Source: Gillisella vitis (GTDB lineage Bacteria > Pseudomonadota > Alphaproteobacteria > Rhizobiales > Rhizobiaceae). From it: a DNA stretch of 64,000 nucleotides. A model generated the notes under the pieces. The model was not told the DNA's origin. It worked only from the letters and a program-made list of their open reading frames with translations, and did no database searches. The translations under genes and the position numbers were made by a program. The DNA is taken from assembly GCF_021559775.1 (NCBI RefSeq), contig NZ_CP056047.1, forward strand, positions 1,426,001 through 1,490,000. Direction: 5' to 3'. Of the stretch, positions 1-9,621 are shown one piece after another. Every line of letters starts with the position of its first letter. The stretch's first letter is position 1.

Positions 1-568
1 CCGTTAGCAGCAGCTTTTGCAGCAGCAACAAGACCAGAATGGCGCAAAGCTGTCCGCTGATCAGCGTCACATATTGGAAGCTCGAATAAAAGCCGCGCCG
101 CTCTTTCGTCGCCATTTCGGAAAGATAGGTGGCGCTGGTGCCGTATTCTCCGCCAAGGCTGAGGCCCTGCAACATGCGGGCCAGCATCAGGATGGCGGGG
201 GCGGCATAGCCGATCGTCGCAAAGCCCGGCGTGACCGCGATCAGCAGCGACCCGAAACACATCAGAAGGACCGAAAGCGTCAGTGCCGATTTACGCCCTT
301 TGCTATCGGCATAGACCCCAAAAAACCAACCGCCGACAGGCCGCATGATAAAGCCGACGGCAAAGATGCCGGCACTGTTGAGCAATTGCGCAGTCGGATC
401 GCTATTGGGAAAAAAAGCGGGCGCGAAATAGAGAGAAAACGCGGAATAGACGTAAAAATCGTAATATTCGACCATATTGCCGATGGAGCCGCTGAAAATG
501 GAGCGCAGGCGGCGCGCCATATCACCGCTATTTTCGCCCGCTGGTGGTGCGCTTTGTCTCTCTGCCAT
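1..568 (-). CDS. kgtP: MFS dicarboxylate permease, KgtP-like (3' part missing)
   Basis: Translation starts at the ATG at 568 and runs off the left edge, so only about 189 N-terminal residues are visible. The protein carries [13 protein letters not shown], then [15 protein letters not shown] (the major-facilitator loop between helices 2 and 3), [14 protein letters not shown] and [15 protein letters not shown]. These blocks resemble the alpha-ketoglutarate permease KgtP of enteric bacteria very closely. Members are inner-membrane proton symporters with 12 helices; about five are seen here. Import of 2-oxoglutarate or a related dicarboxylate is inferred from the family. A purine-rich stretch (GGTGAGAAAG) lies just before the start. 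Another metabolite:H+ symporter such as a ShiA- or ProP-like protein is less likely, given the exact motif wording. Confidence 0.85.
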   Translation of the reverse strand, partial: MAERQSAPPAGENSGDMARRLRSIFSGSIGNMVEYYDFYVYSAFSLYFAPAFFPNSDPTAQLLNSAGIFAVGFIMRPVGGWFFGVYADSKGRKSALTLSVLLMCFGSLLIAVTPGFATIGYAAPAILMLARMLQGLSLGGEYGTSATYLSEMATKERRGFYSSFQYVTLISGQLCAILVLLLLQKLLLT

Positions 569-1031
569 ATTGCTTTCTCACCTGTGCCGATTCTCTTCCC
601 TATAGCGGGTTGCATGATTCGGGATTCACCCGATATGCCATAGGTTTTTGTTTTCGCATGTCTTTTCCCCGAAACTGCTGCAGCCTTTCGGGAGGCATGT
701 TTTAACAGGCAAAACCGTTGCATGGTCGGCTGGCATCTCGCAAGACGGGAATTCTACAAAATTTTGGTTGTCGTTGCGGTGTGGTTCCGTGCTGGAATTG
801 CAGTTCCAGCTTTTCCTTTAATCGGTTCCGGTTTGAGGAATTATGCAGTACAGCGTCTTTGGCCCGTGCTCTTTGCCCGTGCTTTTGGGCCGTTGCAGTG
901 CTGGCACGGCATAATTTGCGAACCGAATGGGGTTCTCGACGTTATGCCTCGTCAAGGCTCGCCGCGCTGCCTGTACATGACTGTTTCTGCTTTCATCCGT
1001 CACGGATAAGGCCTCTGTGACGGAGAAAAAC
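569..1031. other. Intergenic region between divergent kgtP-like and lysE-like genes
   Basis: This 463-base gap separates two divergently read genes, so it should hold both promoters. Open frames on either strand here lack recognisable motifs and a convincing ribosome binding site. I see no RNA gene or clear operator. Confidence 0.5.
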
Positions 1032-1658
1032 ATGCTGATTATCCTGCTGCTCAAGGGCGTGTTGCTCGGCATTGCCGTGGCCGCACCGATTGGGCCAATC
1101 GGCACACTCTGTATCAACCGCACCATGGAGCGCGGTTTCTGGCATGGGGTGTCAGCCGGGCTTGGAGCTGCCATTGGCGATATGGTCTTCGCCATTGCCG
1201 CCGCAGCGGGCTTTGCCGCCATGCAGGATCTACTGGCTGAAATATCGCTGCCGCTAAAACTGGTCGGCGGCACGCTGATTTTGCTGATCGGTATCCGCAT
1301 GCTTGCAGCGCGGCCACCGCGACCGGCAGCACAGATCAAGGCCAGCGATTTTATCCGCACCACCATGTCCACCTTCGGGCTGACGATTACCAATCCTGCG
1401 ACGATCTTCGGTTTCGCAGCATTATTTGCAGGCGCGGGTCTCGCCGATACCGGCGAAGTCAGCCCGTTCTTTCTGGTTGCAGGGGTGTTTCTTGGGTCGC
1501 TGATCTGGTGGTTTGCGCTGTGCGGCGCCGTTGTCTGGCTGAAAAGCCGATTGCCGGACCATTTCACGATCTGGGTTCAACGCGGCTCCGCCGTGCTGCT
1601 GATCGGCTTCGGCCTGATTTCTCTTGGCCTTGCCGCCCGGCAATATTGGGGTGGGTGA
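1032..1658 (+). CDS. LysE/RhtB family amino-acid exporter
   Basis: Protein of 208 residues made mostly of hydrophobic segments. It opens with an N-terminal helix and AAPIGPIGTLCINRTMERG, the signature region of the LysE/RhtB exporters. Further helices lie at about residues 37-60, 65-82, 110-135 and 140-165, and the last ends near residue 205. The family exports amino acids or related small molecules across the inner membrane by proton antiport; the substrate cannot be told from the sequence. I chose the ATG at 1032 because GGAG lies six bases upstream; an in-frame GTG at 1017 would add five residues but has no such site. It is convergent with the next gene. Confidence 0.85.
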   Translation: MLIILLLKGVLLGIAVAAPIGPIGTLCINRTMERGFWHGVSAGLGAAIGDMVFAIAAAAGFAAMQDLLAEISLPLKLVGGTLILLIGIRMLAARPPRPAAQIKASDFIRTTMSTFGLTITNPATIFGFAALFAGAGLADTGEVSPFFLVAGVFLGSLIWWFALCGAVVWLKSRLPDHFTIWVQRGSAVLLIGFGLISLGLAARQYWGG

Positions 1659-1667
1659 GGGGCTTGG

Positions 1668-1714
1668 AGCATTTCCAGGAAAAGTGTGAAGTGGTTTTCC
1701 GTCAGGAAAATGCT
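1668..1714. repeat. Palindromic intergenic element, rhizobial RIME-like
   Basis: AGCATTTCC at the left and GGAAAATGCT at the right form an outer stem. Inside it AGGAAAA and TTTTCC pair around GTGTGAAGTGG. The wording resembles the palindromic mosaic elements (RIME family) scattered between genes in Rhizobium and Agrobacterium. It fills the gap between two convergent genes and could act as a terminator or stabilise mRNA 3' ends. The family name is from memory. Confidence 0.6.
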
Positions 1715-2041
1715 TTAGTCGCGTTTGACGCTCATCAGCATGTCCCACATGTCGGCACCGGTCTCGAACACTTTCGCATTGGCGGCAAACCCGTTTTCGG
1801 CGCCGATCATGTCGGTGATCTCACGTAAGGGATCGACATTGGAGGTGTCTTGCGTCGCAGGCGCGTCCGTGGAGCGCGTTGTGGTCGGCGCAACACCTGA
1901 GCCACTGGCCGAAAGATTTGTGTTCAGCCGCTGATATCCGGGCGTATCGGCATTGGCGATATTGCTGGCAATATTGCTCAGGCGTGTCTGTTGGGCCAGC
2001 ATGCCTGACGTTGCCGTGTTCAAAATACCGGAAATGCTCAT
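1715..2041 (-). CDS. Flagellar basal-body rod-type protein (FlgB/FlgC-like), stand-alone
   Basis: Small protein of 108 residues. Residues 1-40 (MSISGILNTATSGMLAQQTR, then LSNIASNIANADTPGYQR) match the N-terminal rod/hook domain shared by FlgB, FlgC, FlgE and FlgG, including the ANxxTxGYxR motif. The C-terminal part (NGFAANAKVFETGADMWDMLMSVKRD) matches the rod C-terminal helix. The middle is Ser/Thr-rich and probably flexible. No other flagellar gene lies nearby, so it is an orphan paralogue; export by the flagellar type III system is known for the family. I placed the start at 2041, with AAGGACGG just upstream, rather than at the in-frame ATG 42 bases further out. Confidence 0.8.
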   Translation of the reverse strand: MSISGILNTATSGMLAQQTRLSNIASNIANADTPGYQRLNTNLSASGSGVAPTTTRSTDAPATQDTSNVDPLREITDMIGAENGFAANAKVFETGADMWDMLMSVKRD

Positions 2042-2174
2042 CTGATCCGTCCTTGGCTTGGTATAACAAGGTGTAGCGGACACGATTTACCGAAGGTTGA
2101 ACAGTCAAGCTTAACAATAAGATAGCGGCTGTCTCAAGCTGAGACGGTTGAGATCTTCAATGATGATTCATAGC

Positions 2175-3011
2175 TCAGATCAGCCGCAGGCCTTTCAGGC
2201 TGGCATGGCCCTGTTTGCCGATGATGACATGGTCATGCACGGTGATGCCGAGAGGTTTGGCCGTATCGATAATGGTTTTGGTCATCTCAATATCGGCGCG
2301 GGATGGGGTCGGATCACCGCTTGGGTGGTTATGCACGAGGATAATGGCCGTGGCGGATAATTCGAGTGCGCGTTTGACCACTTCACGCGGATAGACCGGC
2401 GTGTGGTCTACCGTGCCGCGGCCCTGGACTTCATCGGCGATCAGCGTATTGCGCTTGTCGAGAAACAGGATTCGGAACTGTTCAGTGGTTTCATAGGCCA
2501 TGGCGGCGTGGCAATAATCGATCACGCTCGACCAGGAGGACAGGATCTGCTTGCCCTTCAACTCGCTTTTCAGCATCCGCTGCGCTGCCGATGAAATCAG
2601 CTTCAGATCAAGCGCCACGGCCTCGCCGACGCCTTTCACTTCCTGAAGCAGGGTGTGTTTTGCGCCAAATACGCCCGCAAGGCTGCCAAATCGGTCCAGC
2701 AGAGCCTTGGCAATCGGCTTTGTGTCACGCCGTGGGATCAGCCGGAACAACAGCAGTTCCAGCACTTCGTAATCGGCTAGCGCCTCGTCGCCCTTTTCCT
2801 TAAACCGCAGGCGCAGCCGTTCACGGTGACCATGGTAATGTTCGGGCTGCTTGGCACTGGTGTCCGGCGCCTTTTTCATCGCCTTCGGCTTCTGGACCTG
2901 TTCGGCGAAAAAGCCGCGCTCGTCCTGCTCGTAATCGAAGCTCTCGTCCTGTTCCGGCAGGAAGGACGGGGAGGCAGTTTCGTCGACGTTAAAGCGCGGA
3001 GGCTTGTTCAT
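2175..3011 (-). CDS. radC: RadC family JAB/MPN domain protein
   Basis: Protein of 278 residues. The first 60 are charged and probably disordered. A helix-hairpin-helix region follows ([20 protein letters not shown], then [17 protein letters not shown]). The C-terminal half is the JAB1/MPN metalloprotease-like fold, with the JAMM motif [14 protein letters not shown] near residues 224-237. RadC was once called a DNA repair protein; its biochemical role is unsettled. The gene starts three bases after the map stop codon, so the two are almost certainly one operon, a pairing common in Rhizobiaceae. Confidence 0.93.
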   Translation of the reverse strand: MNKPPRFNVDETASPSFLPEQDESFDYEQDERGFFAEQVQKPKAMKKAPDTSAKQPEHYHGHRERLRLRFKEKGDEALADYEVLELLLFRLIPRRDTKPIAKALLDRFGSLAGVFGAKHTLLQEVKGVGEAVALDLKLISSAAQRMLKSELKGKQILSSWSSVIDYCHAAMAYETTEQFRILFLDKRNTLIADEVQGRGTVDHTPVYPREVVKRALELSATAIILVHNHPSGDPTPSRADIEMTKTIIDTAKPLGITVHDHVIIGKQGHASLKGLRLI

Positions 3012-3014
3012 TGC

Positions 3015-3851
3015 TCAGCCTTGCAAGGGAGGCAGGCCCGGACGGTCAAGCCCGGCAGGCGACAATGTGAAGATTTCGCAGCCGGACGAGGTAACACCGA
3101 CGGTATGTTCATACTGCGCCGTCAACGACCGGTCGCGGGTCACCGCCGTCCAGCCATCGGCCAGCACCTTCACATGCGGCTTGCCGAGATTGATCATCGG
3201 CTCGATGGTGAAGATCATGCCCTCGCGTATTTCCGGGCCTTCATCGGGCCGACCGTAATGCAGGATATTCGGGCTGTCGTGAAACAGTTGCCCAACGCCG
3301 TGGCCGCAGAAATCCCGCACCACGGAACAGCGCTGCGCTTCGGCAAAGCTTTGGATGGCCGCACCGATCGCGCCGGTGCGCGTTCCCGGCCTGACGACCT
3401 CTATGCCACGCATCAGGCATTCATGGGTGACTTCGAGCAGACGTTCGGCGGCGCGCTTGATTTCGCCGACCGGATACATCCGGCTGGAATCGCCATGCCA
3501 GCCATCCACCACATAGGTCACGTCGATATTGACGATATCGCCTTCGCGCAACGGTTTTTCATCGGGAATACCGTGGCAGACAACATGGTTGATCGAGGTG
3601 CAGACCGAGTGCCGGTAGCCGCGATAATTCAGGGTTGCAGGCAGAACGCCGTTGTCCATGCCAAAATCGAAGACAAACCTGTCGATTTCATTGGTGGTAA
3701 CGCCGGGCTTTACCATCGGGGCCAAGGCGTCCAGGCAGCGGGCTGTGACCTGGCAGGCCTTGCGCATCGCTTCGAAAGCATCCGCGCCATAGAGACGGAT
3801 CGCACCGGTGTTTTTAAGCGGCGCGGTTGCCGCGTCGATGTAATTTACCAT
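3015..3851 (-). CDS. map: Type I methionyl aminopeptidase
   Basis: Removes the initiator methionine from nascent proteins in the cytoplasm using two divalent metal ions. The 278-residue protein has the pita-bread fold motifs: HGIPDEKPLREGDIVNIDV with the first metal-binding Asp, GWHGDSSR with the second Asp, GHGVGQLFHDSP with the ligand His, MIFTIEPMI with one Glu, and QYEHTVGVT with the last Glu. Length is normal for the class. I chose the ATG at 3851 (MVNYIDAATAP) because rhizobial homologues begin this way; another ATG six codons upstream is possible. The gene is first in a map-radC unit. Confidence 0.95.
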   Translation of the reverse strand: MVNYIDAATAPLKNTGAIRLYGADAFEAMRKACQVTARCLDALAPMVKPGVTTNEIDRFVFDFGMDNGVLPATLNYRGYRHSVCTSINHVVCHGIPDEKPLREGDIVNIDVTYVVDGWHGDSSRMYPVGEIKRAAERLLEVTHECLMRGIEVVRPGTRTGAIGAAIQSFAEAQRCSVVRDFCGHGVGQLFHDSPNILHYGRPDEGPEIREGMIFTIEPMINLGKPHVKVLADGWTAVTRDRSLTAQYEHTVGVTSSGCEIFTLSPAGLDRPGLPPLQG

Positions 3852-3976
3852 TCCATTATCATCCCGCATTCAATTTCAGTTTTTTACATACCGCAGGCAA
3901 AGGTTGTTCGTCCATCACGATCCGCAGGCCATGATCAATTCTTAACCGCTTCCGGTCTGCTATACCCAGGTCATCT

Positions 3977-4891
3977 TCAATTGCAGTCAGTGGCTCCTTG
4001 CAGGAAGGCACGGGCCGCGCCACTGATGCGCCTCTCACGGTGGCGTAGGGCGGTGAAATGTCGAGCCGGAAGTGGGATCGGGGCAATCTGCAATGCGCCG
4101 CTTGCCACAAGCGCTTGCACTGCCGACCGAGACAGCGCGCTGGCGCAGCCGCCCGCTCCAAGCGCCGATAGAACCGCTTCATTGGATGGAAAGGTCAAGG
4201 CCACGGTCAGCGACGACGGTTCTATCTCCATCGCCTTCAATGCCTGCTCGAAATAGGCGCGCGTACCGGAACCATGCTCCCGCAAAATCCAGGGCGTGGC
4301 CAGAATCGCCGCTGGCATATCCACGGCTGGATCTGCCAGCGGATGGCCACATGGGACGACGATGACCATTTCGTCTTCTGCGACCACCAGGTGCGTCAAT
4401 GTCTCCGAGGGTATTTCGGCCTCGACAAAGCCCAGTTCCGCTCTGCCCGTCTCGACGGCGTCAGCGACCGAGGCGGAATTGCCAATGGTCAGCGCCAGTT
4501 CGATATCCGGATGGAGGGCGTGAAACTGCATCATTTTGCGTGGCAGCCAATGGCTGGCCACCGTCTGGCTGGCATGGATGGTCAGCTTGCCCCGGCTCAA
4601 CCCACCCAATTCGGCCAGCACCAATGCGGCATGGTTCGCTGCATCAACCGTTGCGCGGGCCTCATCAATGAAGATCCGGCCTGCCTGGGTAAGTTCTATA
4701 CCCCGTCCAACCCGGTCGAACAGCAGGACATCGTGATTGATCTCCAAGGCGCGGATAGCCGCGCTGACGGCAGACGGCGTCAGGCCGATTGCCTCTGCCG
4801 CCCGTGTGACATGCTGGCGCTCGGCAACGGCAAGGAAAATGGTCAATTGCTCAAGTGTCACGGTGATCTCGATTGTGAAATAATTCTGCAT
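3977..4891 (-). CDS. LysR family transcriptional regulator
   Basis: Protein of 304 residues. Residues about 10-70 are the LysR winged helix (LEQLTIFLAVAERQHVTRAA, then IGLTPSAVSAAIRALE). The rest is a periplasmic-binding-like effector domain (LTIHASQTVASHWLPRKM, then LGFVEAEIP, then VPCGHPLAD). It is divergent from the YeiH-type membrane protein, with 76 bases between starts. This is the same layout as E. coli yeiE/yeiH, so it probably controls that gene. The gap has the imperfect dyad CATGAACTGTAGTCAATTATG region near 4889-4909, a candidate LysR site. The effector is unknown. Confidence 0.9.
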   Translation of the reverse strand: MQNYFTIEITVTLEQLTIFLAVAERQHVTRAAEAIGLTPSAVSAAIRALEINHDVLLFDRVGRGIELTQAGRIFIDEARATVDAANHAALVLAELGGLSRGKLTIHASQTVASHWLPRKMMQFHALHPDIELALTIGNSASVADAVETGRAELGFVEAEIPSETLTHLVVAEDEMVIVVPCGHPLADPAVDMPAAILATPWILREHGSGTRAYFEQALKAMEIEPSSLTVALTFPSNEAVLSALGAGGCASALSRSAVQALVASGALQIAPIPLPARHFTALRHRERRISGAARAFLQGATDCN

Positions 4892-4967
4892 GAACTGTAG
4901 TCAATTATGCGTTGGAGTAAAATGAATTTCCCATGCAAAACAGGCCAACCGATGGAAAGGTCTGAAA

Positions 4968-6005
4968 ATGCGCCTGTTTCGCCCCGTTGTTTCGCTCGCG
5001 CCTGGGATTGCCCTGTCCAGCGCTGTCGCTTTGGGAGGCTATGCTCTCGCCTTTACGGTTCAGCGTGTCACGGGGCGGACGCCTGTCGATGCCCTGGTCT
5101 GGTGTATTTTACTCGGCACCCTGGTCAAAAGCCTGTTTGTCCTGCCGCAGGTCGTGAACAAAGGCATTCATGCCTGCGCAAAAACCGTGCTGGAACTTGC
5201 CATTGTCCTTTTGGGCGCATCGGTCAGCATTAGCCAGATCGCCGGGAGCGGGTTCACCCTGATAGCTTTTGTGATTGCCGTGGTCTGTTGCGGCTTGGTC
5301 AGCAGTTATGGGATTGGGCGTGTTATCGGATTGCCGCATCCGCTGGCTTTGCTGGTTGCCTGCGGCAATTCGATTTGCGGAAATTCGGCGATCATGGCGG
5401 CAGCCCCGGTGATCGGCGCCGATGCCGACGAGGTAGCGTCGTCCATTGCCTTTACTGCGGTGCTTGGCATTCTTGTTGTGCTTCTGCTGCCGCTGGTGGC
5501 TTTTCAAGCCGGTCTGGACCCCCGCCATTACGGAATTCTGGCGGGCATGACGGTCTATGCCGTTCCGCAAGTGCTTGCGGCCACAGCGTCCTTCGGGCTG
5601 GTCAGCCTGCAAATCGGTACGCTGGTCAAGCTGATCCGGGTGATGATGCTGGGGCCAGTCCTGCTCGGACTGGGGATGAGTGCCAGAGGCATGGAAATGG
5701 GGTCCGGGCGTGCAAACGAGCGCAAGAATGGGCGCAAGTTTGGCCTTTCCCAACTGGCGCCCTGGTTTATCGTCGGCTTTCTGGCCTTGATGGTGGCGCG
5801 ATCCATGGATGTCCTGCCGCATCGTCTGCTGGAGCCTTCGCAGCATCTGTCGGGATTTCTCACCACCCTGTCCATGGCGGCGCTTGGTCTCCAGGTCGAT
5901 CTGCGTAGCCTGCTTGCGTCGGGGGGCAGGGTGCTGGCGGCGGGAAGCCTCTCGATCCTCGCTCTGGGGGCGATTGCGCTGATGGCCATTCATTTCATGG
6001 TATAG
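4968..6005 (+). CDS. YeiH family (UPF0324) membrane protein, putative sulfate/sulfonate exporter
   Basis: Polytopic inner-membrane protein of 345 residues with about ten hydrophobic segments. It carries the family motifs CGNSICGNSAIMAAAPVIGA and MTVYAVPQVLAA, and the conserved LVKLIRVMMLGP segment near the middle. The family is annotated as a putative sulfate exporter mainly by analogy; transport activity is weakly established. It is divergent from a LysR gene that is its likely regulator. It converges with sfsA, whose last base is only 13 bases away. Confidence 0.88.
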   Translation: MRLFRPVVSLAPGIALSSAVALGGYALAFTVQRVTGRTPVDALVWCILLGTLVKSLFVLPQVVNKGIHACAKTVLELAIVLLGASVSISQIAGSGFTLIAFVIAVVCCGLVSSYGIGRVIGLPHPLALLVACGNSICGNSAIMAAAPVIGADADEVASSIAFTAVLGILVVLLLPLVAFQAGLDPRHYGILAGMTVYAVPQVLAATASFGLVSLQIGTLVKLIRVMMLGPVLLGLGMSARGMEMGSGRANERKNGRKFGLSQLAPWFIVGFLALMVARSMDVLPHRLLEPSQHLSGFLTTLSMAALGLQVDLRSLLASGGRVLAAGSLSILALGAIALMAIHFMV

Positions 6006-6017
6006 TCTATGATGTCG

Positions 6018-6725
6018 TCAATTAGTCAGGCGCACGGGAACGCCGCATGCCGGAATGATCCCACCCGGTGTGATCGCGCATTTCACCGCATATGCTTCGA
6101 CGCCCTGGCTTATGGCGGCGGTAAAGGCCCGGCCATAGGCGGGATCGAGATCGGCGCAGATCGCCAGGACATCGCAATCCTGCCGCTGGATCACATAGAG
6201 CATCGCCGCCCGCTTGCCTGCCGTCACCAGCTTGGCCATTTCGTTCAGATGTTTTGCACCTCTCGTGGTGACGCTATCTGGAAATTCCGCCAGTCCTGTT
6301 TCACGGATGAAATGGACGTTCTTCACTTCGACATAGCAATCCGCTTTGCCAGGCCCCGACAAAAGAAGGTCGATCCGGGAGTTCTCGCCATAACGCTGCT
6401 CGGTGCGGATCTGCGGATAGTGTAAGAGATCGCTGACCAGACCGGCGCGGATCGCTTCCTGAGCCAGACGGTTGGGAAGGCTGGTATTGACGCCGACTAA
6501 TGTGCCATCGGCTTCGATCAGCTCAAACCCATAGCGATACTTCCGGCCGGGCCTGTCGCTTTGTGACAGATAGATACGCGAACCGGGCGTAGTCAATCCG
6601 CGCATCGAGCCGGTATTGGCGCAAAATCCGGTGATGTCGCTGCCGTCTTCCAACACGGCGTCGAAGAGAAAGCGTTTGTAACGGCGCACCAAAGTGGCCG
6701 CGACCAATGGTGGATCGAAAGTCAT
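6018..6725 (-). CDS. sfsA: SfsA family DNA/RNA nuclease-like protein
   Basis: Protein of 235 residues, the normal length for SfsA (sugar fermentation stimulation protein A). Diagnostic blocks are KRFLFDAVLEDG, CANTGSMRGL, RKYRYGFELIE and the nuclease-like core SRIDLLLSG, then ADCYVEVKNVHF. That core carries the Asp and Glu-x-Lys of a PD-(D/E)xK fold. FPDSVTTRGAKHLNEM, also typical, follows. The family has reported nuclease activity and an unclear link to maltose gene expression. It lies 24 bases downstream of phaC on the same strand and may share its transcript. Confidence 0.93.
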   Translation of the reverse strand: MTFDPPLVAATLVRRYKRFLFDAVLEDGSDITGFCANTGSMRGLTTPGSRIYLSQSDRPGRKYRYGFELIEADGTLVGVNTSLPNRLAQEAIRAGLVSDLLHYPQIRTEQRYGENSRIDLLLSGPGKADCYVEVKNVHFIRETGLAEFPDSVTTRGAKHLNEMAKLVTAGKRAAMLYVIQRQDCDVLAICADLDPAYGRAFTAAISQGVEAYAVKCAITPGGIIPACGVPVRLTN

Positions 6726-6749
6726 GGGGTTTCTATCGTCCGGCCAATC

Positions 6750-8696
6750 TTAGACACGCTCCAGCACGTAAGCGCCCGGCGCATCCCCTATGGCATTCAG
6801 CGCCGTGCCACCCGGTTTACGGGCCGCCACGCGGCGTTTGTCCAATCCTTCAATCCATTTCTGCCAATGCGGCCACCAGGAGCCGGCGGTTTCCTCAGCA
6901 CCAGCCACCCAATCTTCGAATGCGCCCTCCGGCTTACCATTGGTCCAGAACTGGTACTTACGCTTGTCGGGCGGATTGACCACACCGGCGATATGGCCGG
7001 ACCCGCTCATCACATAGGTGACGGGACCGCCAAAGCAGGCCGATCCGACAAACACCGATTTCGCCGGGGCAATATGGTCTTCCTTGGTGGCGAGATTGTA
7101 GATCGGGATTTTCACGTCCTTCAGCGACAGGGTCTTGCCATCCAACTGCATCTTGCCGCGCGCCAGATTGTTTTCCAGATAGCAATTGCGCAGGTAAAAC
7201 GAGTGATTGGCCGCCGCCATCCGGGTCGAATCGGCATTCCAGTACAAGAGATCGAATGCGGTCGGGTCCTGACCCTTCAGGTAATTGTTGACGAAATAGG
7301 GCCAGATCAATTCGGACGAACGCAGCATGTTGAAGGCCGAGGCCATTTTCGAGCCGTCCAGATAGCCCTTCTGCCGCATCTTCTCTTCCAGCCCGCTCAC
7401 CTGTTCCTCGTCCACGAAGACTTTCAGGTCGCCTGCATGGGTGAAATCCACCTGGGTGGTGAACAATGTGGCGCTGGCAATACGGCTATTGCCTTCCTTG
7501 GCATGCAGCGCCATGGCGGCCGATAGCAGAGTGCCGCCAACGCAATAACCGATGGCATTGACTTTCTTTTCGCCGGTGGCTTTCTCAACGGTGTCGAGGG
7601 CAAAATCCACGCCTTCACGAATATAGGACAGCCAGTCCTTGCCCGCATGGCGTTGATCAGGATTGACCCAGGAAATCACGAAGACCGTGTGGCCCTGGTC
7701 GACGCAATATTTGATGAAGCTCTTTTCCGGGTTGAGATCGAGAATATAGAATTTGTTGATCCAGGGCGGGCAGATCAGCAGGGGCCGCTTCAGCACCTTG
7801 TCGGTAGCTGGCTCGTATTGAATGACCTCGCAGACATCGCTCTGGGCGACGACCTTGCCCGGCGTCAGCGCCATATTGGTGCCCAGCGCGAATTTGCTGG
7901 TATCGGTCTGGCGCATCCGCAATTCACCCTGACCGGCGGCCATGTCCTCGGCAAACATTTTCATGCCCTTGACCAGATTGGCACCGCTGGTGGCGACCGT
8001 CTCGCGGTAAAGCTGCGGATTGGTCATCACGAAATTGACTGGCGACAGCGCCGCCGTCATCTGCCGGACGTAGAACAGCGCCTTGTGGCGCGCGTGCTCG
8101 TCCATGCCTTGGGTATTCTCCACTAGTTTCTCAGCCCAGTCGGACAGGACAAGATAGGCCTGGCGCAAAAAATCGAAGAACGGGTTGCGCTGCCAGTCGG
8201 CATCCGCGAATCGCTTGTCCTTGATCGGCTCTGGTGGTGGAGGTGTTTGGGCTGGCATGGAAAGGCGGCTCAGGCTCTTCATCCAGACGCCGAACAGGGA
8301 GGTCATCAGATGAGTCTGCGCCTCCAGGCTGCGCTGAGGGTCGGTCATCCAGTATTCCGCCACGCCTGACAGAGTTTTGACCAGTTCGACGGCGGGCTCC
8401 GCCACCGGATCGACAAGACCAGACTTTTCACGCGGTGCGATCCAGGAGGAGGCCGCCTTGCCGAGGTTTTCAAGCGCCTTGGCAAGATTGACGGCCAGCG
8501 CTTCGGGGTCCTTGACGATATAGGGATCGAGCAGGGACGGGTCGAAACCCATTTGATTGAAACCGGCCTTTTCGGATTCAGAACCGTCAGCGTTGTTTGC
8601 TGTTTTGCTGGTTTCCGGCCCGCGTTCTGGCGCGTCGGACGCGGGACGGGATTGACCGGCGCGACCTTGGTCCTTCGATGCTGTGGTCAATGCCAT
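6750..8696 (-). CDS. phaC: Class I poly(3-hydroxyalkanoate) polymerase
   Basis: Polymerises 3-hydroxyacyl-CoA, mainly 3-hydroxybutyryl-CoA, into storage polyester on intracellular granules. The 648-residue protein has a disordered polar N-terminus of about 45 residues, the PHA synthase N-terminal domain, then the alpha/beta hydrolase core. The catalytic triad is visible: Cys385 in the lipase-like box GYCVGG, Asp540 in KEDHIAP and His568 in SGHIAG. Length is slightly above the usual 590-610 for class I because of the N-terminal extension. phaA and phaB are not in the window, as is common in rhizobia. sfsA follows closely. Confidence 0.96.
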   Translation of the reverse strand: MALTTASKDQGRAGQSRPASDAPERGPETSKTANNADGSESEKAGFNQMGFDPSLLDPYIVKDPEALAVNLAKALENLGKAASSWIAPREKSGLVDPVAEPAVELVKTLSGVAEYWMTDPQRSLEAQTHLMTSLFGVWMKSLSRLSMPAQTPPPPEPIKDKRFADADWQRNPFFDFLRQAYLVLSDWAEKLVENTQGMDEHARHKALFYVRQMTAALSPVNFVMTNPQLYRETVATSGANLVKGMKMFAEDMAAGQGELRMRQTDTSKFALGTNMALTPGKVVAQSDVCEVIQYEPATDKVLKRPLLICPPWINKFYILDLNPEKSFIKYCVDQGHTVFVISWVNPDQRHAGKDWLSYIREGVDFALDTVEKATGEKKVNAIGYCVGGTLLSAAMALHAKEGNSRIASATLFTTQVDFTHAGDLKVFVDEEQVSGLEEKMRQKGYLDGSKMASAFNMLRSSELIWPYFVNNYLKGQDPTAFDLLYWNADSTRMAAANHSFYLRNCYLENNLARGKMQLDGKTLSLKDVKIPIYNLATKEDHIAPAKSVFVGSACFGGPVTYVMSGSGHIAGVVNPPDKRKYQFWTNGKPEGAFEDWVAGAEETAGSWWPHWQKWIEGLDKRRVAARKPGGTALNAIGDAPGAYVLERV

Positions 8697-8962
8697 CTCC
8701 CCTTGGCTCTTCTCTTTTTTATATTTGCCTATCCTGCCTGAAAATGACTACAAGTTCCAGACAGATGAAAGGTGTGGGTGTGGTTTGACTCACATGTTTT
8801 ACAAGGTTTGCGCGTTTTGTCGCAGGTTATTCACGTTTGCGTTGTGAAAAGCATCGTGAGAATAATCACACGGCTTGCGCTGCTGTTTTTCCCGGTGCCG
8901 GGCGGATTTGGTTGGGTTTGAATATGGTTTCGATCGTCTCTTTGGTTGGGCAGTCTTCGTGT

Positions 8963-9340
8963 ATGAAGCCGGCTCTGCGCCTGGCAAAAGCCGGTGTGGT
9001 TGGATCTGGCGTTGCCTGCCTGCTTGCGCTTGCGGGCTGCAATAGCACGCCCGCTGCGCAGTCTGCGGTGCGCCCGGGCCATGTTGACGTGACAGTGACC
9101 GACAAGACCGATCCAGCCGCTGCGGCCTATACGACGCCGGATGGTTATCCGGATTTTTCACGGCCCTTGACCGCGGCCAATGTGCAGATGAGCAATGACG
9201 AGGCGAAGGACATGGGTAAGCGCCTGTCTTCGCTCTCTTATCTGCGCAAGACCGGGCAGATCAGCCAGGCCGAATACGAGCGCCGCGTCGAGGAAATGCG
9301 CAAGCTCGCCAAGACCAACGGGCAGGTTCAGGGTCAATAG
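8963..9340 (+). CDS. Small outer-membrane-type lipoprotein, unknown function
   Basis: Protein of 125 residues from the ATG at 8963. A basic N-terminus and hydrophobic stretch end in the lipobox LALAGC (Cys26), so signal peptidase II processing is expected. The mature part is about 100 residues, Ala/Thr-rich at first. A basic, probably helical C-terminus follows (DEAKDMGKRLSSLSYLRKTG, then ISQAEYERRVEEMRKLA) that resembles a SHOCT-like short domain. In-frame upstream ATGs exist (8924) but would bury the signal peptide. No enzymatic motif is seen. It is divergent from phaC. Confidence 0.75.
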   Translation: MKPALRLAKAGVVGSGVACLLALAGCNSTPAAQSAVRPGHVDVTVTDKTDPAAAAYTTPDGYPDFSRPLTAANVQMSNDEAKDMGKRLSSLSYLRKTGQISQAEYERRVEEMRKLAKTNGQVQGQ

Positions 9341-9621
9341 AGCCAGCCGTACCGCCTGCCTGTAAATAGCCCTTGCCTTGCAGGGCATTTGGCCGCAAAG
9401 CAAATGCAATGTGACAGTTGCATTCTACCATGTCGAATGTGCCCCGGAACCGATGACCGGGAGGGACAGGGCAGGGTGCTTCTGGCCAAAATCTACCGCG
9501 AATCATTGCAATTTGCGGTATTGTCACGGCACCCCGATTTGCCAGATCCGTTTTCGGGGATGCTGCAGTGGAAAACGGATCGTCCGCAAGGCGGGGAGCC
9601 TGCGGTTCAACGAGGTCTGAG